DNA of 64,000 nucleotides from CADEDH01 sp039201605 (GCA_039201605.1 JBCCRO010000028.1:8159-72158); one strand, 5' to 3'. Shown: positions 41,681 to 51,213, counted from the first letter of the stretch. Notes: generated by a model not told the origin, from the letters alone. Made by a program: numbers and translations.

Positions 41681-42639
41681 AGGTCCGGATCGCCACTCGC
41701 CGCAGCCCGCTCGCCGTCTGGCAGGCCGAACGGGTCGCCACCCTCCTCACCCGGGCCGTGCCCGGGTTGACGACGGAGCTCGTGACCACCGACACCGCCC
41801 CCGACCTCGACCTCTCGGCCCCGATCGAGACCTTCGGCGGCAAGGGCGCCTTCAGCAAGGAGGTCCAGGCCCTGGTCCTCAACGGCGCCGCCGACCTCGC
41901 CGTCCACTCGGCCAAGGACCTGCAGGCCCGCACCCCGAGCGGCCTCGTGATCGGCGCCATCCCCGAGCGAGGCACCGTCGACGACTGTCTCGTCGGCTCC
42001 ACCCTGGCCGGGCTGCCGATCGGTGCCACCGTGGCCACCGGCTCGCAGCGCCGCAAGGCCCTCCTGCTCGACATCCGTCCCGACCTCCAGGTGGTCGGCC
42101 TGCGGGGCAACATCGCCACCCGGCTGGCCCGCCTGGCCGACGTCGACGCCATCGTCTCCGCCTGGGTCGCCCTCGAGCGGCTGGGGGAGCGACCCGACGT
42201 GGTCGAGCGGCTCGACCCGGAGACCTTCGTCCCCCAGGTGGGCCAGGGTGCCCTGGCCGTCGAGTGTCGCAGCGACGACTCCGCCGCCCTCGAGGCCCTG
42301 GCCGCCATCGACAATCCCACCGCCCGGGCCACCGTGACGGCCGAGCGGTCGTTCCTGGCCACCCTCGGCGGCGACTGTGAGCTGCCGGCCGGGGCCAACG
42401 CCACCCTCGGCGCCGACGGCAAGCTGACGATCCGGGGGATCCTGGCCGAGTCGGCCGGTCTGCGCATCGGGGCCGGAGCCGATGGCGGCGCCGCCCAGGG
42501 CGTCGAGGCCGACGGCGGGAGCCGTAGCGCCGCCTCCGCCATCGATCGGGTGCGACGGGCCGAGGTGGTCGATCTTCCGGCGGCCGACCCGGGGCGCTGG
42601 CTGGCCGAACGGCTGCTGGGCGCCGACGGCGGGCGGTGA
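41677..42639 (+). CDS. hemC: Hydroxymethylbilane synthase (porphobilinogen deaminase)
   Basis: 320 residues from GTG 41677. Joins four porphobilinogens into hydroxymethylbilane. Visible: RIATRRSPLAVWQAERVA, the catalytic Asp in HSAKDLQ, ATGSQRRKALLL, GLRGNIATRLARL, VGQGALAVECR, and the dipyrromethane-binding cysteine in LGGDCELPAGA. Two small changes from the usual pattern: HSAKDLQ for HSxKDVP and RGNIATRL for RGNxxTRL with Ala at the second variable site. It overlaps hemA and hemD by four bases each. Confidence 0.94.
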   Translation: MKVRIATRRSPLAVWQAERVATLLTRAVPGLTTELVTTDTAPDLDLSAPIETFGGKGAFSKEVQALVLNGAADLAVHSAKDLQARTPSGLVIGAIPERGTVDDCLVGSTLAGLPIGATVATGSQRRKALLLDIRPDLQVVGLRGNIATRLARLADVDAIVSAWVALERLGERPDVVERLDPETFVPQVGQGALAVECRSDDSAALEALAAIDNPTARATVTAERSFLATLGGDCELPAGANATLGADGKLTIRGILAESAGLRIGAGADGGAAQGVEADGGSRSAASAIDRVRRAEVVDLPAADPGRWLAERLLGADGGR

Positions 42640-43469
42640 CGACAGCCACCCGTGGCCCGTTGACGGGCCGGCAGGTGGTGGTGTGTCGCCGTCCCGACGA
42701 CGCCGAGGCGCTGACCGACCGCCTGCAGCGAGCGGGGGCCCACGTGCGCTGCCTCCCCGTCCAGGCCCCGGGCCCGGCCACCGACGGCGGCGCCGCCCTC
42801 CGTCACGCCGTCGCCCGACTCGACCGCTACCGCTGGCTCGCCGTGACCTCGGCCGCCGCCGTCGATCCCCTGATCACCGCCGGCCTCCCGGTGCGGCGCC
42901 CCGTCGGTGGGGTGGCCTCCTCGACTCTCACCCCGTCTCCCTCGGCCGTCCCGGAGGACGGCCTGCTGGTGGGCGCCGTGGGCCCGGCCACCGCCGCCGC
43001 CCTCGATCGGGCCGGATGGCGGACCGACGTCCTGCCGCCTCAGGCCACGGCGGCCGATCTGGCTCGGGCCGTCATCGAGCACGATCGGGCCCTCGGTCGG
43101 AGCCCCGGTGCGGTGCTGGCCCCGCTGGCCGCCGGCGCCGGCCCCGACCTGACCGCCGGTCTCGGGGCCGCCGGCTACGACGTCGAGCGGATCGAGGCCT
43201 ACGCCATGGCCGCCGTCATCCCCGACGTGGCGGATGTCGACCACGCCCGACGGGCCGACGCCGTGGTGGTGGCCGCCCCGTCGGTGGCCCGCCGTCTGGC
43301 CGAGCTGGGGGTGCTCAACGGGGGCGCCCGGATCGTGGCCATCGGCCCCCGGACCACGTCGGCCATCCTCGCCCTTGGGGCGCGGCCGCCGGTGGAGGCC
43401 GCCGCCACCGACCCGGAGGCGGTCACCAATGCCGTGGTCGCCGCCACCACGGGCACGCCACTGGTCTGA
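42636..43469 (+). CDS. hemD: Uroporphyrinogen-III synthase
   Basis: 277 residues from the GTG overlapping the hemC stop. A poorly conserved two-domain alpha/beta protein, as normal for HemD: RQVVVCRRPDDAEALTDRLQ, YRWLAVTSAAAVDPLI, VGAVGPATAAALDRAGW, ADAVVVAAPSVARRLAELG, IVAIGPRTTSAILALG. It cyclises and inverts ring D of hydroxymethylbilane. Position between hemC and hemB makes the call safe. Unlike some actinobacterial HemD proteins it has no methyltransferase fusion. Confidence 0.88.
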   Translation: MTTATRGPLTGRQVVVCRRPDDAEALTDRLQRAGAHVRCLPVQAPGPATDGGAALRHAVARLDRYRWLAVTSAAAVDPLITAGLPVRRPVGGVASSTLTPSPSAVPEDGLLVGAVGPATAAALDRAGWRTDVLPPQATAADLARAVIEHDRALGRSPGAVLAPLAAGAGPDLTAGLGAAGYDVERIEAYAMAAVIPDVADVDHARRADAVVVAAPSVARRLAELGVLNGGARIVAIGPRTTSAILALGARPPVEAAATDPEAVTNAVVAATTGTPLV

Positions 43470-43534
43470 ACGACCCCGTTCGACCGGCCCGCCCGAGGCG
43501 TCGCGCCGGTGCCCGACGCGGATACAACTGGTAG

Positions 43535-44518
43535 GTGGCCTTTCCCCAGCACCGCCCCCGCCGCCTCCGTCGGACCGCCGCCATCCGCCGGATGGTCGCG
43601 GAGACCCACCTCGGTGTCGACGATCTGATCGCCCCCCTCTTCGTGCGTGAGGGCATCACCGAGCCGGTCCCCATCGAGTCGCTCCCCGGCGTCGTCCAGC
43701 ACACCACCAACACCCTGGTGACCGAGGTGAAGCGACTGGTCGGCCTCGGCGTCCCCGCCGTCGTGCTCTTCGGCATTCCGCTCCACAAGGACCCCGAGGG
43801 CTCCGAGGCGTGGAACCCCGACGGCGTCGTCCAGGTCGCCCTCCAGGAGTGCCGTCAGGTCTTCGGCGACGAGATCGTCCTGATCGCCGACCTTTGCGTC
43901 GACGAGTACACCAGCCACGGCCATTGCGGCATCGTCGGGTCCGACGGCTCGGTCGACAACGACGCCACCCTCGAGCTCTATGCGGCCGCCGCCGTGGCCC
44001 AGGCCCGGGCCGGGGCCGACATCGTCGCCCCCTCGGGGATGATGGACGGCCAGGTGTTGGCCATCCGAGACGCCCTCGACGGCGAGGACTTCACCGACAC
44101 CTCGATCCTGGCCTACTCGGCCAAGTACGCCAGCGCCTTCTACGGTCCGTTCCGCGATGCGGTCGACGTGACCATCGCCGATGGCGGCGACCGCAAGGGG
44201 TACCAGCAGGACTGGCGCAACAGCCGGGAGGCGATGGAGGAGATCCGGCTCGACCTGGAGGAAGGGGCCGACATGGTCATGGTCAAGCCGGCGCTGGCCT
44301 ACCTCGACATCATCACCAGGGCCCGCATGACCTACGACGTCCCACTCGCCGCCTACCACGTCAGTGGGGAGTACGCCATGATCAAGGCGGCCGCCGCCAA
44401 CGGCTGGATCGACGGCGAGGCGGCGGCGGCAGAGGTGCTCGGCTCGATCAAGCGGGCCGGTGCCGACATGATCCTGACCTACCTGGCGGCCGAGGTGGCC
44501 GAGACCCTGAACGGTTGA
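43535..44518 (+). CDS. hemB: Porphobilinogen synthase (5-aminolevulinate dehydratase)
   Basis: 327 residues from GTG 43535. It condenses two 5-aminolevulinates. Catalytic lysines are in LAYSAKYASAFYGPFRDA and MVMVKPALAYLDII (the Schiff-base region). The metal-site segment is LIADLCVDEYTSHGHCGIVG, where only part of the zinc cysteine pattern is present, suggesting a Mg- or mixed-metal form. TACAAC lies 6 bases before the start, so a separate leaderless transcript is possible despite the operon layout. hemL starts 4 bases after the stop. Confidence 0.94.
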   Translation: MAFPQHRPRRLRRTAAIRRMVAETHLGVDDLIAPLFVREGITEPVPIESLPGVVQHTTNTLVTEVKRLVGLGVPAVVLFGIPLHKDPEGSEAWNPDGVVQVALQECRQVFGDEIVLIADLCVDEYTSHGHCGIVGSDGSVDNDATLELYAAAAVAQARAGADIVAPSGMMDGQVLAIRDALDGEDFTDTSILAYSAKYASAFYGPFRDAVDVTIADGGDRKGYQQDWRNSREAMEEIRLDLEEGADMVMVKPALAYLDIITRARMTYDVPLAAYHVSGEYAMIKAAAANGWIDGEAAAAEVLGSIKRAGADMILTYLAAEVAETLNG

Positions 44519-44522
44519 TCCC

Positions 44523-45788
44523 ATGACCAACGACGCCCTGTTCGAACGAGCCCGCACCGTGCTGCCCGGCGGGGTGAACTCGCCCGTCCGGGCCTTCCTC
44601 TCCGTCGGCGGCACCCCCTACTTCGTCGACCGGGCCGAGGGGGCTCACGTCTACGACGTCGAGGGCAACGAGTATCTCGACTACGTCCAGAGTTACGGCG
44701 CCTCGATCCACGGTCACGCCGACCTCGAGGTCGTGGCCGCCGTGCAGGCTGCGGCCAACGCCGGCACCACCTACGGCGCCCCCACCGAGCGCGAGGTGGA
44801 GCTGGCCGAGCTGGTGTGCGATTGGGTGCCCGGCCTGGAGATGATCCGCATGACGTCGTCGGGCACCGAGGCCGCCATGTCGGCCATCCGGCTGGCCCGG
44901 GGCGCCACCGGGCGCGACAAGATCGTCAAGTTCGCCGGCTGCTACCACGGCCACGTCGACTCGCTCCTCGTGGCCGGCGGCTCCGGCGTGGCCAACCAGG
45001 GCCTCGTCGGGTCGGCCGGGGTGACCGAATCGGCTGTCGCCGACACCGTGGTCGTGCCGTACAACACCGTCCCCACCCTCGACACCGACACCGCAGCGCT
45101 GTGCGTGGAGGCGGTGGCGGCCAACATGGGCCTCGTCGCCCCCGAGCCCGGCTTCCTCCAGGCTCTCCGCGAGGAGTGCGACCGGGTCGGGGCGCTGCTC
45201 TTCTTCGACGAGGTGATCACCGGCTTCCGCCTCGGCCGGGGCGGGGCCACCGCCTGGTCCGGGGTCACGCCCGATGTGTGGGCCTTCGGCAAGGTGATCG
45301 GCGGCGGTCTGCCGGTCGGGGCCTTCGGCGGCAGTCGTGAGGTGATGGGTCACATCGCACCGCTCGGGCCCGTCTACCAGGGCGGCACCCTTTCGGGGAA
45401 CCCGCTGGCCACCGCCGCCGGTCTGGCCGCCCTCCGTCAGCTCGACGACGATCGCTATGCCACCCTCGCCGCCACCGCCGAGCGGTTGGCCACCGGGATG
45501 GCCAAGGCCATCTCGTCCGCCGGTCTCCCGGTGCACGTCCCCGCGGTCGGGCCCCTCGTCGGGCTGTTCTTCACCGACACGCCGCCCCGGCACTACGACG
45601 ATGCGAAGGAGGCGGCGGAGAACGGGCTGTACGCCCCGTTCTTCCACGCCATGCTGTCCCGGGGGGTGGCGCTGGCACCGGGGCCCTACGAGGCGCTGTT
45701 CCCGTCCCTGGCCCATACCGAGGCCGATATCGACCGCACGATCGAGGCGGCGGGCGAGGCCGCCGAAGAGGTCGCCGCCGCCCGCTGA
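44523..45788 (+). CDS. hemL: Glutamate-1-semialdehyde 2,1-aminomutase
   Basis: 421 residues. A PLP class III transaminase-fold enzyme that makes 5-aminolevulinate. The PLP lysine is in WAFGKVIGGGLPVGAFGG; LPGGVNSPVRAF, SSGTEAAMSAIRLARGATGR, CYHGHVDSLLVAGGSG and LFFDEVITGFRLG are all present. Last gene of the haem cluster; a strong hairpin follows about 180 bases downstream. Confidence 0.95.
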   Translation: MTNDALFERARTVLPGGVNSPVRAFLSVGGTPYFVDRAEGAHVYDVEGNEYLDYVQSYGASIHGHADLEVVAAVQAAANAGTTYGAPTEREVELAELVCDWVPGLEMIRMTSSGTEAAMSAIRLARGATGRDKIVKFAGCYHGHVDSLLVAGGSGVANQGLVGSAGVTESAVADTVVVPYNTVPTLDTDTAALCVEAVAANMGLVAPEPGFLQALREECDRVGALLFFDEVITGFRLGRGGATAWSGVTPDVWAFGKVIGGGLPVGAFGGSREVMGHIAPLGPVYQGGTLSGNPLATAAGLAALRQLDDDRYATLAATAERLATGMAKAISSAGLPVHVPAVGPLVGLFFTDTPPRHYDDAKEAAENGLYAPFFHAMLSRGVALAPGPYEALFPSLAHTEADIDRTIEAAGEAAEEVAAAR

Positions 45789-45964
45789 GGCCCGTCGACG
45801 GGCTGCCTCGGCCGCCGATCCGGCCACCTCTGCGATCCCGCCCCGTCCCCGACTCAACCCCGTCGCACCCGCCCCGCCGACAGGCCGGATTCGCCCCTCC
45901 GCCCCCGGACCCCGCCCACGCAACACCAGGCCCGAGGCGGCGGTCCCGATCTCCTCCGCATCAC

Positions 45965-45989
45965 AGCGACAACCTCCCACGTTGTCGCT
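45965..45989. terminator. Hairpin downstream of hemL
   Basis: AGCGACAAC (45965-45973), a 7-base loop, GTTGTCGCT (45981-45989): a perfect 9-bp stem. No T-tract. Its right arm is the start of the first 98-bp repeat unit. Probably ends the haem operon. Confidence 0.4.
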
Positions 45990-46184
45990 CCGACGCGGAC
46001 TCTTCCTGGATCACCCGCCCGCCGACCGGGCGGCGTCGAGGGCGGGCGCAGTGTGTTCATCGCCCGAGGCGACCGGGCGTTGTCGCTCCGACGCGGACTC
46101 TTCCTGGATCACCCGCCCGCCGACCGGGCGGCGTCCAGGGCGGGCGCAGTGTGTTCATCGCCCGAGGCGACCGAGCGTTGTCGG
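45981..46184. repeat. 98-bp tandem repeat in the hemL-downstream intergenic region
   Basis: Two full copies (45981-46078 and 46079-46176) and the start of a third (46177 on) are nearly identical; I see two substitutions (GTCGAGG/GTCCAGG and ACCGGGC/ACCGAGC). Each holds a hairpin CCGCCCG-CCGAC-CGGGCGG. The 98-base unit is not a multiple of three, so it is not coding. It lies in a 561-base gap (45,789-46,349) that otherwise holds only the hairpin above and, at 46,337, a TAGAAC box before the next gene. Confidence 0.85.
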
Positions 46185-46349
46185 CCGGCGGGCTGAGGAG
46201 AGGGTTGCGGGCCTTCGGGGCGCCGAGTGAGCGCCTGTAGGCGACCGGAAAGGTGCGCTAGGCGGCGCGACTCGGGAACCGGGTGCCGGTAGGCGCACAA
46301 ACAAGCAGGTGGCCATAAACCCGCCACCGGCGCGCGCCGTAGAACAACT

Positions 46350-48662
46350 ATGGCTCTCGTCGGCGATGCGCTCTCGAAGTTAAGACATCTGCGGTTGGCG
46401 GCGATCACGTTCGCCCTGTGGGCGGTGTTCAGCGTCCAGTTCGACGAGCCCGCCATCTCCACCGGCATCATCGAGCGGGAGGCGCCGATCATCGTCGAGT
46501 CGCACGACGTGAGCAGCGTCGATCCCGACGACCCCGAGCTGGTCGAGGAGATGCGCGAGGTCCACGAGGCATTCGAGGCCGGCGAGTCCCGGGCCGTCGC
46601 CGTTCCCGTCCACCCCGACGTGCCCTTCGCCGCCTCGGTCAACAGCGGCATGTTCGTCTCCTTCGACGCCACCCACCCCTCGCCCTCCAACGTGCAGGCC
46701 GTGGTCAACGCCGCCGCCGCCGACTGGGATTCCGCCGTCGCCACCACCTCGGCCACCCCCGTCGAAATCGCCGTGATCTGGAAGGATCTCGGCAACTCGA
46801 ACCTTCTCGGCTCGGCCGGCCCCGCCGGCCTCTACCGCGGCGGCTCCCTGCCTTCCGACGCCTGGGTCCCGGCGCCGCTGGTCAACGTGCTCCTCGGCTA
46901 CGACTACAACGGCGCCGGCACCCCCGAACTCACCGTCAACCTGAACTCCCAGGCCAGCTGGTACATCGGCACCTCGGGCGACCCCGGCTGGGGTGAGATC
47001 GACCTCTACAGCGTCGTCCTCCACGAGATCGGCCACGGTCTCGGCTTCCTCGGCTCCGGCAGCCTCCACAACCACTCACCCAACACCGTCCCCACCCTGG
47101 AGGACACCCCGTTCGTGTTCGACCAGGAGGTGACCTACGGCGGCGCCCCGCTCCTCGACTACGGCAACGCCGACTCCTTCCTCCGCTCGAACAGCCTGTT
47201 CATTAACCTCAGCGACTCGCTGTCCAACAAGCTCTACGCCCCATCGACGTGGCAGGAGGGCAGCAGCTTCAGCCACTTCGACGAGTCGAGCTACCCGGCG
47301 GGCTCCGCCGGAGCGCTCATGACCCCCAGCATCGGCAGCGGCCAGGTCGAGCGCACGATCGACGCCGCCACCCTGGGCGTCCTCGCCCGCACCGGCTGGC
47401 CCATGCGGGTCGGCGCCGCCACCCCGACGATCACCGGAGCCTCCGGCGCCGACGGCCAGGCAACCGTCTCGTGGACCCAGTCGCTGCGGCAGGTGGCTCT
47501 CGCCCCCGACTCCTACCGGCTCGAGGCCCGGGTCGGCTCGTCGGTCCACGGCTCCACCTCGGTCTCGGCCGCCACGGCGAGCGCCACGGTCACCGGCCTC
47601 AGCGGCGGCACCACCTACACCATGGCTGTTGTCCCCGTCGTCGACGGTGTGGACGGCACCGCCGCCACCACCAGCGTCACCACACCCTCCTCGGTCGGCT
47701 CCCCCAAGGCCATCGACGTGGGCGGCGAGGGCCTGACCCGGACCGTCACCTGGCTACCGGGCGACGGGATCGCACCGACCAGCTACGACATCGAGACCTC
47801 GCTCGACGGCGGTGGCTGGACCTCGGCTGGCTCGACCTCGTCGACGGCCAAGACGCTCACCCTGAGCGAGGGCGTGTACCAGGTGCGGGTCCGGGGTCGC
47901 AGCGGGGCCGTGGTCGGCGGCTGGGGCTACTCGATCCCGACCGGCGTGGCCGACGGCGCGGTTCGGCCGGTACCCCTCGACGGCCAGATCAGCCGTCTCT
48001 ACCAGGCCTACTTCCTCCGGGAGCCCGACGACGCCGGGTTCGACTACTGGGTCGGCACCCGGGCCAACGGCGCCGATCTGGGGGCCATCTCCCAGGAGTT
48101 CGCCGGGAGCAGCGAGTTCGTCACCGCCTACGGCAGCCTGTCCAACGCCGGGTTCGTCGATCTGGTCTACGCCAACGTGCTCGATCGAGCCCCCGACGCC
48201 GAGGGGCGGGCCCACTGGATCGCCCAGCTCGACGCCGGCATGAGCCGGGGGGCGGTGATGACGGGCTTCAGCGAGTCGACCGAGTTCGTGGCCAACACCG
48301 GCACCTCCGCCCCGCAGTCGGCGATCGAGGCCGAGGTCTACCGACTGTACGTCGCCTTCTTCCTCCGCACCCCCGACGCCTCGGGCCTGGCCTACTGGGT
48401 GAGCGTCCGAGAGAGCGGGGCTTCGCTGGACGCCATCGCCGCCTCGTTCTCCGCCTCGGTCGAGTTCCAGAGCGACTACGGCTCCCTGAGCGACGCCGAC
48501 TTCGTCGAGCTCGTCTACCACAACGTGCTCGCCCGCAACCCCGACGCCGCCGGGGTCTCCTATTGGCAGTCGCTGCTGGCCGCCGGTACCGACCGGGGCG
48601 CCATGATGATCGGGTTCTCCGAGTCCCAGGAGTTCATCCTCGCCACCGGCACCGTGCCCTAG
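46350..48662 (+). CDS. Secreted metalloprotease-like protein with fibronectin-type and two DUF4214 domains
   Basis: 770 residues. An N-terminal hydrophobic stretch (LRLAAITFALWAVFSVQF) is a signal or anchor. The metalloprotease region (about 85-345) has VVLHEIGHGLGFLG, an HExxHxxGF zinc motif. Beta-sandwich segments follow (ITGASGADGQATVSWTQSLR; TVTWLPGDGIAPTSYDIETS), fibronectin type III-like. The C-terminus has two DUF4214 units: SRLYQAYFLREPDDAGFDYW...GFSESTEF and YRLYVAFFLRTPDASGLAYW...GFSESQEF. DUF4214 is common in secreted surface proteins. Stop codons of this gene and the convergent transporter gene share the palindrome CTAG. Confidence 0.83.
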   Translation: MALVGDALSKLRHLRLAAITFALWAVFSVQFDEPAISTGIIEREAPIIVESHDVSSVDPDDPELVEEMREVHEAFEAGESRAVAVPVHPDVPFAASVNSGMFVSFDATHPSPSNVQAVVNAAAADWDSAVATTSATPVEIAVIWKDLGNSNLLGSAGPAGLYRGGSLPSDAWVPAPLVNVLLGYDYNGAGTPELTVNLNSQASWYIGTSGDPGWGEIDLYSVVLHEIGHGLGFLGSGSLHNHSPNTVPTLEDTPFVFDQEVTYGGAPLLDYGNADSFLRSNSLFINLSDSLSNKLYAPSTWQEGSSFSHFDESSYPAGSAGALMTPSIGSGQVERTIDAATLGVLARTGWPMRVGAATPTITGASGADGQATVSWTQSLRQVALAPDSYRLEARVGSSVHGSTSVSAATASATVTGLSGGTTYTMAVVPVVDGVDGTAATTSVTTPSSVGSPKAIDVGGEGLTRTVTWLPGDGIAPTSYDIETSLDGGGWTSAGSTSSTAKTLTLSEGVYQVRVRGRSGAVVGGWGYSIPTGVADGAVRPVPLDGQISRLYQAYFLREPDDAGFDYWVGTRANGADLGAISQEFAGSSEFVTAYGSLSNAGFVDLVYANVLDRAPDAEGRAHWIAQLDAGMSRGAVMTGFSESTEFVANTGTSAPQSAIEAEVYRLYVAFFLRTPDASGLAYWVSVRESGASLDAIAASFSASVEFQSDYGSLSDADFVELVYHNVLARNPDAAGVSYWQSLLAAGTDRGAMMIGFSESQEFILATGTVP

Positions 48663-49564
48663 GCGGCGCGGGAACCCCGTCCGGTCGGCAGACCCTCGTC
48701 GATCACCACGAGCACCAGAGCGGCCCAGATCCACACGAAACCGATCAGTCGGGTCGAGGTGACCGCCTCCCCCAGCACCCGCCAGCCGACCAGGAACTGC
48801 AGCGTCGGGTTGAGGTACTGCAGGAGCCCCAACACGGTGAGCGGCACCCGTTGCGCCGCGGTGGCGAACGCCAGCAGCGGTAGGGCGGTGACGGCGCCGG
48901 TCAGCGACAACAGCAGGATCGTCGTCGCTCGCCCATCGCCGGTCAGGGCGACCCCGGACGCTCCCCGCAACACGAGGACGAGGAGCACCGCCGGCGCCAG
49001 GAACCCGGTCTCGAAGGTGAGGCCCGAGATCGGATCCCAGGGACCCTCCTTGCGGAAGAGGCCGTAGAGGGCGAAGGAGATACCGACCAGGAGCGCCACC
49101 ACCGGCAGCCGGCCCAGGGCGAGCACGTTCCACAGGATGCCGACGATCGACAACGTGATCGCCGCCCACTGCAGCGGGCTCAGCCGTTCGCCCAGCAGCC
49201 CAACGCCGAGGGCCACCGAGCAGATCGGCATCAGGAAGTAGCCGAGGGCCGCTTCGACCGCCCGGCCGTTGCCGACCGACCACAGGAACAGCGCCCAGTT
49301 GGTCCCGATGGCCAGCGCCGCCCCGACGCCGTACAGCAGGTGCGCTCGGCGGAGATGGTCTCGGCGGGAACCGGGGTCGAACAACGAGGCGTCGACGCCC
49401 GCCGCCGTGAGTCGACGCCGGAGCAGGCCGACGCCGATCACCAGCGTGGCGAAGGCCAGCACGATGCGAAAGGCGAACTGCTCGATCGGGTCGACCGACG
49501 ACAGCTGGCGCCAGAAGATCGCCGATGCACCCCACCACACGTACGCGCCGCACACGAGGGCCAT
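48659..49564 (-). CDS. RarD-type EamA-family transporter
   Basis: 301 residues from the ATG at 49564. It is polytopic with about ten helices arranged as two EamA halves: GAYVWWGASAIFWRQLSSVD at the N-terminus, GTNWALFLWSVGNGRAVEAA, LGYFLMPICSVALGVGLLGE, and the second-half motif LLQYLNPTLQFLVGWRVLGE. This is the RarD pattern (chloramphenicol-sensitivity protein family), probably an exporter of small metabolites; the substrate is unknown. It converges on the DUF4214 gene and is followed 74 bases upstream by the acyl-CoA ligase on the same strand. Confidence 0.88.
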   Translation of the reverse strand: MALVCGAYVWWGASAIFWRQLSSVDPIEQFAFRIVLAFATLVIGVGLLRRRLTAAGVDASLFDPGSRRDHLRRAHLLYGVGAALAIGTNWALFLWSVGNGRAVEAALGYFLMPICSVALGVGLLGERLSPLQWAAITLSIVGILWNVLALGRLPVVALLVGISFALYGLFRKEGPWDPISGLTFETGFLAPAVLLVLVLRGASGVALTGDGRATTILLLSLTGAVTALPLLAFATAAQRVPLTVLGLLQYLNPTLQFLVGWRVLGEAVTSTRLIGFVWIWAALVLVVIDEGLPTGRGSRAA

Positions 49565-49638
49565 CGCCCTGCGGTCGCTAGCCAACGGTGGCGTGCGTGG
49601 TGGATGCAGTTGCGGTTCGGGGGAGCGCGGCCAGGTCT

Positions 49639-51213
49639 CTAGTTGACCATCCGGTCGTGGCCCTCCCAGTAGGGGGCGCGGATCTCGGTCTTCAACAGCT
49701 TGCCGCTCGGGTTCCGGGGGAGCGCCTCGGCCTCGTCGAACGACGTCGGGCACTTGTAGCCGGCCAACCGCTCCCGGCAGAAGGCGTTGAGATCGGCGTC
49801 CGACACCGGGTCCATACCCGGGGTCCGCACGATCACCGCCTTCACCGTCTCGCCCCACTTCTCGTCGGGCACCCCGATCACGGCCACGTCGGCGATGCCG
49901 TCGTGCGACATGAGCACGTTCTCGATCTCGGCCGGGTACACGTTCTCGGCGCCGGACACGATCATGTCCTTGATCCGGTCGTGGATGAACAGGAACCCGT
50001 CCCGCAGGTAGCCGGCGTCGCCGGAGCGGAACCAGCCCATCCCGTCGGCGTCGCGACCCTCGGGGAACACCGCCGTCGTCGCCTCGGGGTCGGCGTAGTA
50101 CGACTTGAGGTTCTGCGTTGAGCGGATCCAGATCTCGCCCACCTCGCCGTCGGCCATGTCGTTGCCGGACGGATCGACGATGCGCAGTTCGCTGCCCGGC
50201 ATGGCCTTGCCGGCCGAGCGCAGCAGATAGGCCTTGGGCCCACCGGGGTCGTGGTCCTCGGCGTCGAGCTGGGTCACGGCGCCCGTGGTCTCGGTGAGGC
50301 CGTAGACCTGACAGAAGCCGCAGCCGAGCGCCTCCATGCCGCCGACGAGCACCTCCTCGGTGATGGGGGAGGCGCCGTAGATCACCCGGCGGAGGCTGGA
50401 GAAGTCGGTGTCGTCGATGCCCGGGGTCATCAGGAGGAACTGGATCACCGCCGGCACGAGCAAGGCGTTTGTGATCCCGTGCTCGGGGATCAGGCGCAGG
50501 ATGCCGACCGGGTCGACATCGCGCATGACGATGTTGGTGCCACCGTTGAACAGCGCCAGCAGGCCCCAGCCGCTGCCGGCGATGTGGAACAGGGGCATGG
50601 CCACCAGGCTGACCGAGGCCTCGTCGAAGTGCCACATGTCGCTGGCGGTGGGGAGCATGCCGAAAAAGTTGTTGTTGGTGAGCTCGACGCCCTTGGGCAG
50701 GCCGGTGGTGCCGCTGGTGTAGAGCTGGAAGCAGGTGTCGTCGGGGGCCGAGGGCGCCGCCGGATCCTCGCTCGACCGTTCGGCGATCCAGTCGGCGTAC
50801 GTGGCGTAGCGATCCGACTTGCCGAGCACGACGATCGTGGGCGAGCTCTCGAGCTCCATGGCGTCGAGCTGATCGAGGAACTCCTCACCGACGAAGAGGA
50901 CCTTCACCTTCGAGTGATCGAGGATGTAGGCCATCTCCGGCGGGGCCAGGCGCCAGTTGACCGCCACCGTCACCGCGTTGATCTTCGCCGCCCCGAAGAG
51001 CATCGAGTAGTACTCCGGCGCGTTCTTGTCGAGAAAGGCCACTCGATCCTGCGCCGCCACGCCCTCGGCCAGCATGGCCTGGGACACCCGACTCGACTCC
51101 TCGTGGAGCCGGGCGTAGGTCCAGACGTCGTCGTCCTGGATGAGAGCGTGCTGATCGGGACGGTCCGCCGCCATCGAGCGGATCAGGTCCCCCAGGGTCA
51201 TCGAGGTGGTCAT
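49639..51213 (-). CDS. Fatty-acid-CoA ligase (AMP-forming)
   Basis: 524 residues. Motifs: LYTSGTTGLPKGVELTNNN (P-loop, A3), VYGLTETTGAV (A5), GWFRSGDAGYLRDG (A7), IHDRIKDMIVSGAENVYPAE (A8) and the catalytic lysine in RNPSGKLLKTEIR (A10). It makes acyl-CoA from a carboxylic acid, ATP and CoA, resembling long-chain (FadD-type) ligases. Different from the 38,090 enzyme in length and sequence, so the two are not recent duplicates. Confidence 0.88.
   Translation of the reverse strand: MTTSMTLGDLIRSMAADRPDQHALIQDDDVWTYARLHEESSRVSQAMLAEGVAAQDRVAFLDKNAPEYYSMLFGAAKINAVTVAVNWRLAPPEMAYILDHSKVKVLFVGEEFLDQLDAMELESSPTIVVLGKSDRYATYADWIAERSSEDPAAPSAPDDTCFQLYTSGTTGLPKGVELTNNNFFGMLPTASDMWHFDEASVSLVAMPLFHIAGSGWGLLALFNGGTNIVMRDVDPVGILRLIPEHGITNALLVPAVIQFLLMTPGIDDTDFSSLRRVIYGASPITEEVLVGGMEALGCGFCQVYGLTETTGAVTQLDAEDHDPGGPKAYLLRSAGKAMPGSELRIVDPSGNDMADGEVGEIWIRSTQNLKSYYADPEATTAVFPEGRDADGMGWFRSGDAGYLRDGFLFIHDRIKDMIVSGAENVYPAEIENVLMSHDGIADVAVIGVPDEKWGETVKAVIVRTPGMDPVSDADLNAFCRERLAGYKCPTSFDEAEALPRNPSGKLLKTEIRAPYWEGHDRMVN

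Noticed and set aside
41607..43244. 545-codon minus-strand frame opposite hemC-hemD
   Set aside because: Shadow of confirmed haem genes.
45981..46184. Possible CRISPR array
   Set aside because: Units are 98 bp, directly tandem with no unique spacers and no cas genes.
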